Shown in pieces: positions 25,326-33,673 of a DNA stretch of 64,000 nucleotides (position 1 is the stretch's first letter; each line of letters opens with the position of its first letter). The notes beneath the pieces were generated by a model that did not search any database, was not told the origin of the DNA, and was given only the letters and a program-made list of their open reading frames with translations. The position numbers and the translations under genes were made by a program. The stretch is from Bradyrhizobium liaoningense (GTDB lineage Bacteria > Pseudomonadota > Alphaproteobacteria > Rhizobiales > Xanthobacteraceae), in contig NZ_JAFCJT010000024.1 of the NCBI RefSeq assembly GCF_018130785.1, positions 1 through 64,000 of the forward strand, read 5' to 3'.

Positions 25326-26756
25326 CTATGCCTCGGGCACGATCTTGCCGGGATTGAAGATGTTGAGCGGATCGAGCGCCTTTTTCAGTGCCCGCATCGC
25401 GTCGAGCGCTTCGGGGCCGAGTTCCGCCTTGAGATATTTCTGCTTGCCCTGGCCGATGCCGTGCTCACCGGTGCAGGTGCCGTCCATCGCCTGCGCGCGC
25501 TCGACCAGGCGATGCATGAACTCCTCGCCGCGCGCCATCTCGGCGGCATCGTTGGTGTCGCAGACCAGCGAGCAGTGGAAATTGCCGTCGCCGACATGGC
25601 CGACGATCGGCGACAGCAGGTTGAGCCGCTTGAGGTCTTCCTCGGTCTCGCTGACGCAATCGGCAAGACGCGAGATCGGCACGCAGACGTCGGTTGCAAC
25701 CACGCCGATGCTGTCGCCGGGCCGCAGCGCCTTCACCGACCAATAAGCATCGTGCCGCGCCTGCCACAGCTTTGTGCGATCCTCAGGCTTGGTGGTCCAG
25801 GAGAAATCGCCGCCGCCGCAATCCTTGGCGATCTCGCCGAACGCCTTGGACTGCTCGCCGACCTCGACCTCGCTGCCGTGGAATTCCATCAGCAGCAGCG
25901 GCGTTTCCGGCAGCGTCAGCTTCGAATAAGCGTTGCAGGCCTTCACCTGCGCGGCGTTGAGCAGCTCGATGCGTGCCACGGGAATGCCGGTCTGGATCGC
26001 CAGGATCACGGCCTGACACGCGCCGTGCACGGTCTCGAACGACACCGCGCCGGCCGCGATCGTGTCGGGGATGCCGCGCAGGCGAATGGTCAGCTCGGAG
26101 ATGATGCCGAGCGTACCTTCGGCGCCGACGAACAGATGCGTCAGGTCATAGCCGGCGGATGATTTCTTGGCGCGCGTGCCCGTGGTGATGATCTCGCCGT
26201 CGCCGCGCACGACCTTCAGCGCCAGCACGCTGTCGCGCATGGTGCCGTAGCGCACCGCGTTGGTGCCGGAGGCGCGGGTCGAGGCCATGCCGCCGAGCGA
26301 AGCATCCGCGCCGGGATCGATGGGGAAGAACAGGCCCTGGTCGCGCAGATGTTCGTTCAGCGCCTTGCGGGTGACGCCGGGCTGGATCACGCAGTCGAGG
26401 TCCTCGGCATGCACCGCGAGCACCTTGTTCATGTCGCGCAGGTCGATCGAGATGCCGCCGGCGGGCGCGTTGACCTGGCCCTCGAGCGAGGTGCCGGTGC
26501 CGAAGGCGATGACGGGGACGCGGTTCCTGGCGCAGATCCGCACCACGTCCTGGATGTCGGCTGTCTCCTGCGCCATCACCACGCCGTCCGGCGGCTGGTT
26601 GACGATCCACGTGGTGGTATGGCCGTGCTGCTCGCGAACGGCCTGCGAGGTGATGAGGCGGTTGCCGAAGCGCGCGGCAAGCTGCTCCAGCGCGCTTGCG
26701 AGGGCTTTCGGCTCGACCCGCGGCGGATTATTGGTGATGGTCGTACCCACGGACAT
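25326..26756 (-). CDS. FAD-linked oxidase, D-lactate/glycolate dehydrogenase type
   Basis: A 476-residue FAD enzyme. Residues ~40-215 form an FAD_binding_4 domain with VPVIAFGTGTSLEGQVNAPAGG and FPIDPGADASLGGMASTRASGTNAVRYGT. The C-terminal FAD-oxidase_C domain has SIGVVATDVCVPISRL, GHVGDGNFHCSL and GEHGIGQGKQKYL, the usual signature of D-lactate dehydrogenase (cytochrome) and glycolate oxidase GlcD. It oxidises a D-2-hydroxyacid; the donor cannot be told. The start at 26756 fits the family length; a GGAGGA lies directly before it, unusually close. A start 11 codons upstream (26789) is possible. It is divergent from a thioesterase gene. Confidence 0.9.
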   Translation of the reverse strand: MSVGTTITNNPPRVEPKALASALEQLAARFGNRLITSQAVREQHGHTTTWIVNQPPDGVVMAQETADIQDVVRICARNRVPVIAFGTGTSLEGQVNAPAGGISIDLRDMNKVLAVHAEDLDCVIQPGVTRKALNEHLRDQGLFFPIDPGADASLGGMASTRASGTNAVRYGTMRDSVLALKVVRGDGEIITTGTRAKKSSAGYDLTHLFVGAEGTLGIISELTIRLRGIPDTIAAGAVSFETVHGACQAVILAIQTGIPVARIELLNAAQVKACNAYSKLTLPETPLLLMEFHGSEVEVGEQSKAFGEIAKDCGGGDFSWTTKPEDRTKLWQARHDAYWSVKALRPGDSIGVVATDVCVPISRLADCVSETEEDLKRLNLLSPIVGHVGDGNFHCSLVCDTNDAAEMARGEEFMHRLVERAQAMDGTCTGEHGIGQGKQKYLKAELGPEALDAMRALKKALDPLNIFNPGKIVPEA

Positions 26757-26834
26757 TCCTCCCGACAGAAGGACCGTGGCAAAGGACATCTGACCGGTCA
26801 AGTCAAGCGACCGGACGCATAGCAGGAAAGACAC

Positions 26835-27329
26835 ATGCCGGAGACCGCCGCTGCCGAGCCGTTCCGCTCGTCGATCATGCAGATCGAGCCGCAATGGATC
26901 GACTATAACGGCCATCTCAACATGGCCTATTACAACGTGATGTTCGACCGCGCGATCGACCAGATGTGGTTACAGCTCGGGATCGGGCCGGGCTACATGA
27001 AGGAGCGAGGCGGCTCGACCTTCACTGCCGAATGCCATGTGCGGTATTTGCGTGAAATCCACCTCGGCGATCCCGTGCAAGTGTCGGTCTGGCTGCTCGA
27101 AGCCGACGACAAGCGGCTGCACACGTTCGAGGAGTTGCGGCACGCGACCGAGGGCTGGCTGTCGGCGACCTCCGAGAACATGTCGCTCCACATCGACATG
27201 GGCTCGCGAAAGGTGGCGGCCTTTCCGCCCGATATCCGGCAGCGCATTGCAGCCGTCGTGGGCGCCCACAGCGCCGTGCCGCGGCCCGAGGGCATCGGCC
27301 GGAACGTGGCAATGCCCCCGAAGCGGTAG
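26835..27329 (+). CDS. Acyl-CoA thioesterase, hot-dog fold
   Basis: A 164-residue cytoplasmic enzyme of the 4-hydroxybenzoyl-CoA thioesterase type. IEPQWIDYNGHLNMAYYNVMFDRA carries the catalytic-loop Asp and the 'D.NGHLNN..Y' pattern of the hot-dog family. The later TFTAECHVRYLREIHLGDPV is also typical. Close relatives act on carnitine-, betaine- or acyl-CoA esters; the substrate is not fixed here. It is divergent from the FAD-linked dehydrogenase (78 bp apart) and convergent with the DUF1328 gene, with a palindrome between. Confidence 0.88.
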   Translation: MPETAAAEPFRSSIMQIEPQWIDYNGHLNMAYYNVMFDRAIDQMWLQLGIGPGYMKERGGSTFTAECHVRYLREIHLGDPVQVSVWLLEADDKRLHTFEELRHATEGWLSATSENMSLHIDMGSRKVAAFPPDIRQRIAAVVGAHSAVPRPEGIGRNVAMPPKR

Positions 27330-27397
27330 TGCATGATCCGGACCCGAAGGGCCGCGTTCGCGCAAAGTGTGAAGCGGTTTTCCGGTAAGATCATGCA
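27330..27397. repeat. Palindromic repeat between convergent genes
   Basis: Perfect outer arms TGCATGATC (27330-27338) and GATCATGCA (27389-27397). Inside is 'gaagcggttttccg', the core of a dispersed Rhizobiales repeat (recalled). It begins directly after the thioesterase stop codon and ends 14 bp before the DUF1328 stop, so it probably serves as a two-way terminator. Confidence 0.7.
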
Positions 27398-27411
27398 CGA
27401 ATCAGACCGCG

Positions 27412-27585
27412 CTATATCCTGTTACGGCCCCGGGCGAGGCCCACCACGGCCGAGACCAGGAACAGCACGACCGCGATGAAGAAGATGATCTTGGCGATCT
27501 CGATCGAGGCGCCGGCGATGCCGCCGAAGCCCAGGATGCCGGCGATCAGTGCGATAACCAGAAACGTCACAACCCAGCCTAGCAT
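27412..27585 (-). CDS. DUF1328 small membrane protein (YtjA family)
   Basis: Fifty-seven residues with two transmembrane helices (~4-20 and ~30-50) separated by GIAGASIEIAK. The start MLGWVVTFLVIALIAGILGF and end VVGLARGRN are the signature of DUF1328/YtjA peptides. These are widespread in proteobacteria and often stress-induced, with no known activity. The frame is open far upstream, but the family length and the ATG at 27585 settle the start. It is divergent from the helicase gene. Confidence 0.9.
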   Translation of the reverse strand: MLGWVVTFLVIALIAGILGFGGIAGASIEIAKIIFFIAVVLFLVSAVVGLARGRNRI

Positions 27586-27822
27586 GGTCAAACCCTCGTC
27601 TTGATGTCTGTCTGCGTCGGCGCGGCTGGCCGCGCCACCTGTCCAGACAATCTCGACGCGGGAACGATGGTTCCGGGCGACGCAAGGTGGAAATTCGTCC
27701 TCGCCGGAGGAACAAATCGGCCCGCCGCGCACGTGGAAAAACCCGCCCCGGCGCCCCATATAGGCAGCAATCCCTGTTATGAAGGCTCCCTTCCAACACC
27801 CCGCGGTGCCATCGTGGGGCCA

Positions 27823-30426
27823 ATGATTCGCATGACCGAGCCGAGCAAGATCACCAGCGTCCCCGACCACCAGCCCGCAGCCGGCGGCATCGCCGCGCGT
27901 GCGCGCGCCTCGGTGGGCCCGAAATATCTGTCCGGGCTCAATCCGGAGCAGCGCGATGCCGTCGAGACACTGGACGGCCCGGTCCTGGTGCTGGCCGGCG
28001 CCGGTACCGGCAAGACGCGCGTTCTGACCACGCGCATCGCCCACATCCTCAGTCAGGGCCGCGCCCGCCCCGCCGAGATCCTGTCGGTGACCTTCACCAA
28101 CAAGGCCGCGCGCGAGATGAAGCACCGGCTCGGCCAGATGCTCGGCCATGCGGTGGAAGGCATGCCGTGGCTCGGCACCTTCCACTCCATCGGCGGCCGC
28201 ATCCTGCGCACGCATGCCGAGCTGGCGCAGCTCAAATCGAATTTCACCGTGCTGGACACCGATGACCAGGTGCGCCTGCTCAAGCAGTTGCTGCAGGCCG
28301 ACAACATCGACGACAAGCGCTGGCCGGCGCGCATGCTGGCCGGCCTGATCGACGGCTGGAAGAACCGCGGCCTGACGCCGTCGCAGGTGCCGTCGGGCGA
28401 AGCCGCCGTCTTCGCCAACGGCAAGGGCGGCAAGCTCTATGCGAGCTACCAGGAGCGGCTGAAGATCTTGAACGCCGCCGATTTCGGCGATCTGCTGCTC
28501 GAGGACATCCGGATCTTCCGCGAGCACCCGGACATCCTGCGGCAATATCAGCAGCGCTTCAAATTCATCCTGGTCGACGAATATCAGGACACCAACGTCG
28601 CGCAATATCTGTGGCTGCGGCTGCTGTCGCAGGCGCCGACGTCTCCCTCCTTCACCTCTCCCCGCGTGCGGGGAGAGGTCGCATCGCAAAGCGATGCGGG
28701 TGAAGGGGACTCTCCGCAGACTGAACTCGTGGAGACAGCCCCTCAGCCCGACGCTCTCAGCACGAGCGAAGCTCGTCGCGCCCCCGCAAGCGGGGCGAGC
28801 GAGCAGACACCCCACGTCAAAAACATCTGCTGCGTCGGCGACGACGACCAGTCGATCTACGGCTGGCGCGGCGCCGAGGTCGACAACATCCTGCGCTTCG
28901 ACCATGATTTTCCCGGCGCCAAGGTGATCCGCCTCGAGCGCAATTACCGCTCGACCGGCCATATCCTCGCCGCCGCTTCGCACCTGATCGCACATAACGA
29001 GGGCCGGCTCGGCAAGACGCTGCGCACCGAGGACCATGACGGCGAGAAGGTCACGGTGACGGGCTCGTGGGATTCCGAAGAGGAAGCCCGCGGCATCGGC
29101 GAGGAGATCGAGCAGCTCCAGCGCCAGGGCGAGAAGCTGAACGAGATCGCCATTCTCGTGCGCGCCTCCTACCAGATGCGCGAGTTCGAAGACCGTTTCG
29201 TCACGCTCGGCCTGCCCTACCGCGTCATCGGCGGCCCGCGCTTCTACGAGCGCGCGGAAATCCGCGACGCACTGGCATACTTACGCGTCATCAATTCACC
29301 GGCCGACGATCTCGCCTTCGAGCGCATCGTCAACGTGCCCAAGCGCGGCCTTGGCGACGCCACCGTGCAGATGCTGCACGACCACGCCCGCAAGCGCCGC
29401 ATTCCCCTGTTCGAAGCGGCGCGCGCGGTGGTCGAGACCGACGAGCTGAAGCCGAAGGCGCGCGGAAGTCTGCGCGATGTCGTCGCCCAGTTCGACCGCT
29501 GGCGCGCCCAGCGCGAGGTCACAGCTCACACCGATCTCGCCCAGATCGTGCTCGACGAGAGCGGCTATACCGAGATGTGGCAGAAGGACCGCTCGGCGGA
29601 CGCTGCCGGCCGGCTGGAGAACCTGAAAGAACTGGTGCGCTCGATGGAGGAGTTCGAGAACCTGCAAGGGTTCTTGGAGCACATCTCGCTGGTGATGGAC
29701 CGCGACAACGGCGCCGAGGAAGACGCGGTGTCGCTGATGACGCTGCATTCGGCCAAGGGCCTCGAATTCGACAACGTGTTCCTGCCGGGCTGGGAGGAAG
29801 GCCTGTTCCCGAGCCAGCGCACGCTGGACGAGCAGGGCCGCGCGGGCCTGGAGGAAGAGCGCCGGCTCGGCCATGTCGGCCTGACCCGCGCCCGCCGCCG
29901 CGCCAAAATCTACTTTGCGACCAACCGCCGGATTCATGGCACCTGGTCGACCACGATCCCGTCGCGCTTCCTGGACGAATTACCAGCGGCCAATGTCGAG
30001 ATCACGGAATCCAAGGGCGGCTCGGCCTGGGGCGGCACCGGCGGCTACGGCGCCTCGCGCTTCGACGACATGGAGGCCTTTGGGTCGAGCTATTCGACGC
30101 CGGGCTGGCAGCGCGCCCAGGCCAATCGCAATCGGGGCGGCGGCAGAAGCGGCGGTTTCGAGGAGGAGGCTTCGTCGTTCTCGTCCTCGTCGTCCTCACC
30201 CGATTTCGGCAGCTTCTCGTCCCGCCGCCGCGGGCCGATGACGATCGAGGGCGAGCTGGTCGCCAAATCCACCGGCACGACCTCCGAATTCTCGCTCTCG
30301 GACCGCGTCTTCCACCAGAAATTCGGCTACGGCCGCGTCACCAAGATCGACGGCAACAAGCTCACCATCGCCTTCGACAAGGCCGGCGAGAAGAAGGTCG
30401 TGGACAGTTTCGTGCAGCGGGCGTGA
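27823..30426 (+). CDS. UvrD/PcrA-type ATP-dependent DNA helicase with in-frame repeat insertion
   Basis: An 867-residue superfamily 1A 3'-5' helicase. All motifs are present: Q-motif LNPEQRDAV, Walker A AGAGTGKT near 60, Ia TFTNKAAREMK, II VDEYQDTN near 255, III GDDDQSIYGWRGAEV, V TLHSAKGLEFDNVFLPG and VI VGLTRARR. A Ser-rich linker leads to the C-terminal Tudor-like patch GDRVFHQKFGYGRVTKIDG-type (PcrA). Between motifs II and III, where homologues pass directly from WLRLLAQ to RNICCVGDDDQ, ~60 extra residues (272-332) are encoded by palindromic repeat DNA. It acts in repair and replication. An alternative ATG lies at 27832. Upstream codons from 27601 are not helicase-like. Confidence 0.93.
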   Translation: MIRMTEPSKITSVPDHQPAAGGIAARARASVGPKYLSGLNPEQRDAVETLDGPVLVLAGAGTGKTRVLTTRIAHILSQGRARPAEILSVTFTNKAAREMKHRLGQMLGHAVEGMPWLGTFHSIGGRILRTHAELAQLKSNFTVLDTDDQVRLLKQLLQADNIDDKRWPARMLAGLIDGWKNRGLTPSQVPSGEAAVFANGKGGKLYASYQERLKILNAADFGDLLLEDIRIFREHPDILRQYQQRFKFILVDEYQDTNVAQYLWLRLLSQAPTSPSFTSPRVRGEVASQSDAGEGDSPQTELVETAPQPDALSTSEARRAPASGASEQTPHVKNICCVGDDDQSIYGWRGAEVDNILRFDHDFPGAKVIRLERNYRSTGHILAAASHLIAHNEGRLGKTLRTEDHDGEKVTVTGSWDSEEEARGIGEEIEQLQRQGEKLNEIAILVRASYQMREFEDRFVTLGLPYRVIGGPRFYERAEIRDALAYLRVINSPADDLAFERIVNVPKRGLGDATVQMLHDHARKRRIPLFEAARAVVETDELKPKARGSLRDVVAQFDRWRAQREVTAHTDLAQIVLDESGYTEMWQKDRSADAAGRLENLKELVRSMEEFENLQGFLEHISLVMDRDNGAEEDAVSLMTLHSAKGLEFDNVFLPGWEEGLFPSQRTLDEQGRAGLEEERRLGHVGLTRARRRAKIYFATNRRIHGTWSTTIPSRFLDELPAANVEITESKGGSAWGGTGGYGASRFDDMEAFGSSYSTPGWQRAQANRNRGGGRSGGFEEEASSFSSSSSSPDFGSFSSRRRGPMTIEGELVAKSTGTTSEFSLSDRVFHQKFGYGRVTKIDGNKLTIAFDKAGEKKVVDSFVQRA
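28649..28706. repeat. REP-like palindromic element inside the helicase gene
   Basis: Outer arms CCTTCACC (28649-28656) and GGTGAAGG (28699-28706) enclose two hairpins. The first has arms ACCTCTCCCCGC and GCGGGGAGAGGT with a two-base loop (28654-28679). The second has arms GCATCGC and GCGATGC with loop AAA (28681-28697). The first hairpin recurs between genes at 43079-43098. The element is read through in frame. Confidence 0.85.
28762..28797. repeat. Second hairpin pair in the helicase insertion
   Basis: ACGAGC-GAA-GCTCGT (28762-28776) is followed by a GC-rich hairpin with CCCCGC and GCGGGG arms around AA (28782-28795). Together with 28649-28706 it makes up most of the ~183-bp insertion. Confidence 0.7.
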
Positions 30427-30434
30427 GGCCCGAG

Positions 30435-30725
30435 ATGGCTGAGTACGTTGCCATCATCGAAGACGCCGGCCCGGACGACGCCGTCAGCTTGTGGTTTCCG
30501 GATCTGCCCGGCTGCATTTCCGGCGGCGACGACGTCGACGAGGCCCTGGAGAATGCGCCCGAGGCGCTCGCATTCTATGCGCAGGAGCTGATCGCGGACG
30601 GCCGCCAGCTTCCCCCGCCGCGGACGTTGGACGAGCTCAAGGCCGATCCTGATGTGGCCGACGACCTCAGGAACCACACGGTCGCCCTGATCGAATGGCC
30701 GCCCCTCGCGGACCCGACTGAGTGA
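30435..30725 (+). CDS. Orphan HicB-family protein
   Basis: Ninety-six residues with the HicB-type fold. An N-terminal beta strand (MAEYVAIIED) leads to WFPDLPGCISGGDDVDEALENAPEAL, which is the family signature for the degraded-RNase-H-like domain that usually neutralises HicA toxin. The C-terminal part (~62-96) is too short to be a ribbon-helix-helix or HTH domain. No HicA (about 60-80 residues, dsRBD-like) is found on either side. It starts eight bases after the helicase stop codon and may be co-transcribed. Confidence 0.82.
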   Translation: MAEYVAIIEDAGPDDAVSLWFPDLPGCISGGDDVDEALENAPEALAFYAQELIADGRQLPPPRTLDELKADPDVADDLRNHTVALIEWPPLADPTE

Positions 30726-30813
30726 GGACTGTTCGCCGCACTCGCCGGGCGTTCGACAGTTCTGGCCCGAACAGCCCTTGACCACCGCGAACTTCCCCGT
30801 ATCAGATGCAGCC

Positions 30814-31230
30814 ATGGTCCGGGGCTCCATCACATTGATCGCGCTTGCATTGGTTATGCCGTCGCTTGCGGCGGCGGAGACCATGAGCTTTGGCGATTCG
30901 ATCGGAAAGCTGGCGGCGAGCTGTGGTGCGGAAATCGTCGCCAATTGCCGCGGCGTCAATCCGGACTCGACCCGGCTGAAGGAGTGCCTGTCACGCAACC
31001 GCGACGTGCTCTCCCAGCAGTGCCAGAGCGATTATCTCGGCGCCTTCGACGCCATCCAGAAGCGCGTCGCCGCGCGCGTCACGGTGGCGAACGCCTGCCA
31101 GCGCGAGATCGTCAAGGTCTGCGGCGGCTCGACCAAGGAGACCAGCAAGTCGATCCCCTGTCTGGTCTCGACGCCCAAGGGCATCAGCAACAACTGCCTG
31201 AAGGCCGTGGACGACGCGGGGTATCGGTGA
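30814..31230 (+). CDS. Exported Cys-rich repeat protein
   Basis: A 138-residue protein with a signal peptide at ~1-20 (MVRGSITLIALALVMPSLAAA). The mature part has two Cys-rich units: CGAEIVANCRGV followed by ECLSRN and QQC, then ACQREIVKVCGG followed by PCLVS and NNC. This is the pattern of 'cysteine-rich repeat' (GLG1/Cys_rich_FGFR-like) proteins, with Cys spaced for disulfides in the periplasm. Function unknown. Its TGA overlaps the ATG of the OmpA-like gene by one base, so the two are translationally coupled. Confidence 0.8.
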   Translation: MVRGSITLIALALVMPSLAAAETMSFGDSIGKLAASCGAEIVANCRGVNPDSTRLKECLSRNRDVLSQQCQSDYLGAFDAIQKRVAARVTVANACQREIVKVCGGSTKETSKSIPCLVSTPKGISNNCLKAVDDAGYR

Positions 31231-31898
31231 TGCGCGCGAGCCGAATCGCCATCACGCTGGTCGGGGTCCCGGTCTTGGCCCTGCTCGCGGGCGCAGCAAG
31301 CGCGCAGACGGCGGCGCCGACCCGTGACGACATCGTCGGCAGGCTCAACCATTTCGAACAGGCCGCCGAGGTCGACCTTCCCGCGCTGAAGACACAGGTG
31401 ATGGAGCGCGCCAAGACCAGGATCAAGAACGACCCGGGTCCGGTGAACCGGCCGCTGATCGCGCCTGATCTGGCCAACCTGCCCGCCTTCAACGCGCAGA
31501 TCCAGTTCGACGCCGACACACCGATCATCCAGCCGGCGTCCTACCAGACCGTCGGCCGCATCGCGGACGCGCTGGTCCACTCCTCCCTGCTGCCCTACAC
31601 GTTCCTGATCGTCGGCCACGTCGAGTCCAATGCAAAGACGCGCGAGGCCAATGCGATCCTGAGCCAGCGACGCGCCGACGCGATCCGTGACGTCCTGGTG
31701 AACACCTTCAAGATCTCGACCAAGCGGCTGCATCCGGTTGGTCTCGGCGAGGAGCAGTTCCTCGACCGGGCCAAGCCGACCTCGGCCGTCAACGGCCAGC
31801 TGCAAATCCTGACCTATGCCAAGGTGCCGGAGGACGCGCCTGCGCGTCCGGCTGCGGCGCCTGCGCCTGCGGCGAAAAAGCCCGCCAAGAAGCGCTGA
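31230..31898 (+). CDS. Exported OmpA-like protein
   Basis: A 222-residue protein with a signal peptide at ~1-26. An OmpA-like domain at ~85-195 contains IQFDADTPIIQPASYQTVGRIADAL, FLIVGHVESNAKTREANAILSQRRADAIRDVLV and RLHPVGLGEEQ. The usual 'GHTDxxG' Asp and the late 'NRRVE' Arg, which hold peptidoglycan, are replaced (GHVESNA and NGQLQIL), so wall binding is doubtful. The C-terminus is an Ala/Pro/Lys-rich tail. It overlaps the upstream Cys-rich gene by one base. Probably periplasmic. Confidence 0.82.
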   Translation: MRASRIAITLVGVPVLALLAGAASAQTAAPTRDDIVGRLNHFEQAAEVDLPALKTQVMERAKTRIKNDPGPVNRPLIAPDLANLPAFNAQIQFDADTPIIQPASYQTVGRIADALVHSSLLPYTFLIVGHVESNAKTREANAILSQRRADAIRDVLVNTFKISTKRLHPVGLGEEQFLDRAKPTSAVNGQLQILTYAKVPEDAPARPAAAPAPAAKKPAKKR

Positions 31899-32048
31899 GC
31901 GAGCGCGCGCCACCTGACGGAACCCCTTGAAGTCCTGACCGTTTTGCGGCCTGTCGAAAGCGCAACAGCCATGCTTTGCGCGACACGCGGGCCGGTTTGT
32001 GCACTGCTCTATCCGGTGCTATAGCCTGTTCTCGCCCTTCCCGACCCC

Positions 32049-32585
32049 ATGCTGCACGAGACCGAGATGGCCAGTTATTTTCAACGCCAACTGGCCGACT
32101 ACGTCGAATATCATCGCGATCCCTGGAACTGCGCGATGCACGTGGTCGGTATCCTCCTGCTCTTCACCGGCGCCGTGCTGCCGCTGACCCTCGTGCGTTT
32201 CCCGATTTTCGGGATCGAGGTGAGCCTGGCCGTGATTGCGGCCCTGCCGGTGCTGGTTTACTGGCTGATGCTGGACGCCGGGGTCGGGCTCGGCATCCTC
32301 GCCGCGATGACCGTGCTGCTATCGGTCGCAACCGCGATCGGCAATCAGGTCTCGATCGTCATGATGTGGTCGATTTTTGCGGTGCTGATCGGATTTGGCG
32401 TCGCAGCCCAGATCGTGGGCCACAAGGTTTTCGAGGAACGGCAGCCGTCGATGGTCGACCATCCCGCGCATTTCCTGCTTGGACCGATGTTTGTCATGGC
32501 GAAATTATTCATTGCATTGGGCTTCCGTCGCGACCTTGCCGCGATTCTGGCGCCTGTTCCGGCCAATTCCCTTTCAACCCGATAG
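32049..32585 (+). CDS. DUF962/Mpo1-like membrane protein
   Basis: A 178-residue membrane protein of the Mpo1/YGL010w (DUF962) family. The histidines expected for a non-haem iron site are visible in YVEYHRDPWNCAMHVVGI near residue 20, GHKVFEERQPS near 137 and VDHPAHFLLGPMF. Four or five hydrophobic helices span ~30-125 and the end. Yeast Mpo1 is an alpha-oxidation dioxygenase acting on 2-hydroxy fatty acids; bacterial members are little studied. It is followed 29 bp later by an epimerase gene, then a methyltransferase-like gene, all in one direction. Confidence 0.85.
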   Translation: MLHETEMASYFQRQLADYVEYHRDPWNCAMHVVGILLLFTGAVLPLTLVRFPIFGIEVSLAVIAALPVLVYWLMLDAGVGLGILAAMTVLLSVATAIGNQVSIVMMWSIFAVLIGFGVAAQIVGHKVFEERQPSMVDHPAHFLLGPMFVMAKLFIALGFRRDLAAILAPVPANSLSTR

Positions 32586-32614
32586 CTCTAGAAGCGAAAC
32601 AGCAAACCTTCTGC

Positions 32615-33646
32615 ATGGCTCTCGTACTGGTTACCGGTGGCAGCGGCTTCATCGGACATCATCTCGTAGAAGCGCTCCGCGCCCGTGGGCAGCGGGTGCG
32701 TGTGCTCGACGTTCGTCCGCCGGCCGCGGCGAACACCGACGTTGAGCATGTCCACGGCTCGGTGCTGGATAGCACCGCGGTCGATGCTGCCGTCGCGGGC
32801 GTCGATCAGGTCTATCACCTCGCCGGCCTGCCCGGCATGTGGGCGGCCAACAAGCAGGACTTTCACGAGGTCAATTGCCGCGGCACCGAAGTGGTGCTCG
32901 CAGCCGCAATGAAGCGCGGCGTCTCGCGCTTTTTGCACTGCTCGACGGAATCGATCCTGTTCCCCTATTCCAATCTCAACGGCGTTGCCGCCGAGGAGGC
33001 GCTGCAGCCGGCCGACGCGATGCCCGGCGCCTATACGCGCTCGAAGTCGCTCGCCGAGCATCACGCCGCCAAGGCCGCGGCCAGTGGCTTTCCGCTCGTG
33101 ATCGGCACGCCGACCATGCCGATCGGTGCCGCCGACCACAATCTGACGCCGCCGACCGCGATGCTGTGGTACTTCCTCCAGAAGAAGGTGCAGCCGCATC
33201 TCAACTTCCTGGTCAATCTCGTCGATGTCCGCGACGTCGCGATGGGCCTCGTGCTGACCATGGAGCGCGGCCGCACCGGCCAGCGTTACATCCTCGGCGG
33301 CGACTGCGTCCCGCTCGGCGACATCCTGCGGATGATGTCGGCGATGAGCGGCCGCCGGCAGTTTCCGGTCGTCGTGCCCGGCAAGATCGCCGAGCTCTCC
33401 GCGATCATGCTCGAATCCATCTCCGATCGCATCACGCGCCGGCCGCCGAACGGCACCGCCGAGGGCGTGCGCATCGCACTTGCCGCGAGCGATCTTTCGA
33501 TCGGCAAAGCCCGTAACGAGCTCGGCTATTCGCCGCGCCCGATCGAGCCCGTGCTGCGTGAAACCATCACCCATCTGCTCGCCCGCAACGGCCAGCAGCC
33601 CTCCGGCGCCATCAAGCATCACGCGCTCTCCTCGCGCGCGGGCTGA
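32615..33646 (+). CDS. NAD-dependent epimerase/dehydratase (extended SDR)
   Basis: A 343-residue extended short-chain dehydrogenase. The Rossmann motif is VLVTGGSGFIGHHLVEAL. The catalytic Thr/Ser lies in HCSTES, and Tyr-Lys in AYTRSKSLAEHHA near residue 147. The later NLVDVRDVAMGLVL is typical of dihydroflavonol-reductase-like and HpnA-like enzymes. No hopanoid gene is nearby, so I do not call it hpnA. It lies in the middle of the DUF962-epimerase-methyltransferase run, which suggests lipid modification (inference from neighbours). Confidence 0.87.
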   Translation: MALVLVTGGSGFIGHHLVEALRARGQRVRVLDVRPPAAANTDVEHVHGSVLDSTAVDAAVAGVDQVYHLAGLPGMWAANKQDFHEVNCRGTEVVLAAAMKRGVSRFLHCSTESILFPYSNLNGVAAEEALQPADAMPGAYTRSKSLAEHHAAKAAASGFPLVIGTPTMPIGAADHNLTPPTAMLWYFLQKKVQPHLNFLVNLVDVRDVAMGLVLTMERGRTGQRYILGGDCVPLGDILRMMSAMSGRRQFPVVVPGKIAELSAIMLESISDRITRRPPNGTAEGVRIALAASDLSIGKARNELGYSPRPIEPVLRETITHLLARNGQQPSGAIKHHALSSRAG

Positions 33647-33673
33647 CGCCGCCGCCTAACGCAAAGAACCTTC

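Noticed and set aside
24141..26162. 673-codon open frame on the plus strand
   Set aside because: Antisense to the LTXXQ and FAD-oxidase genes; composition is that of a shadow frame.
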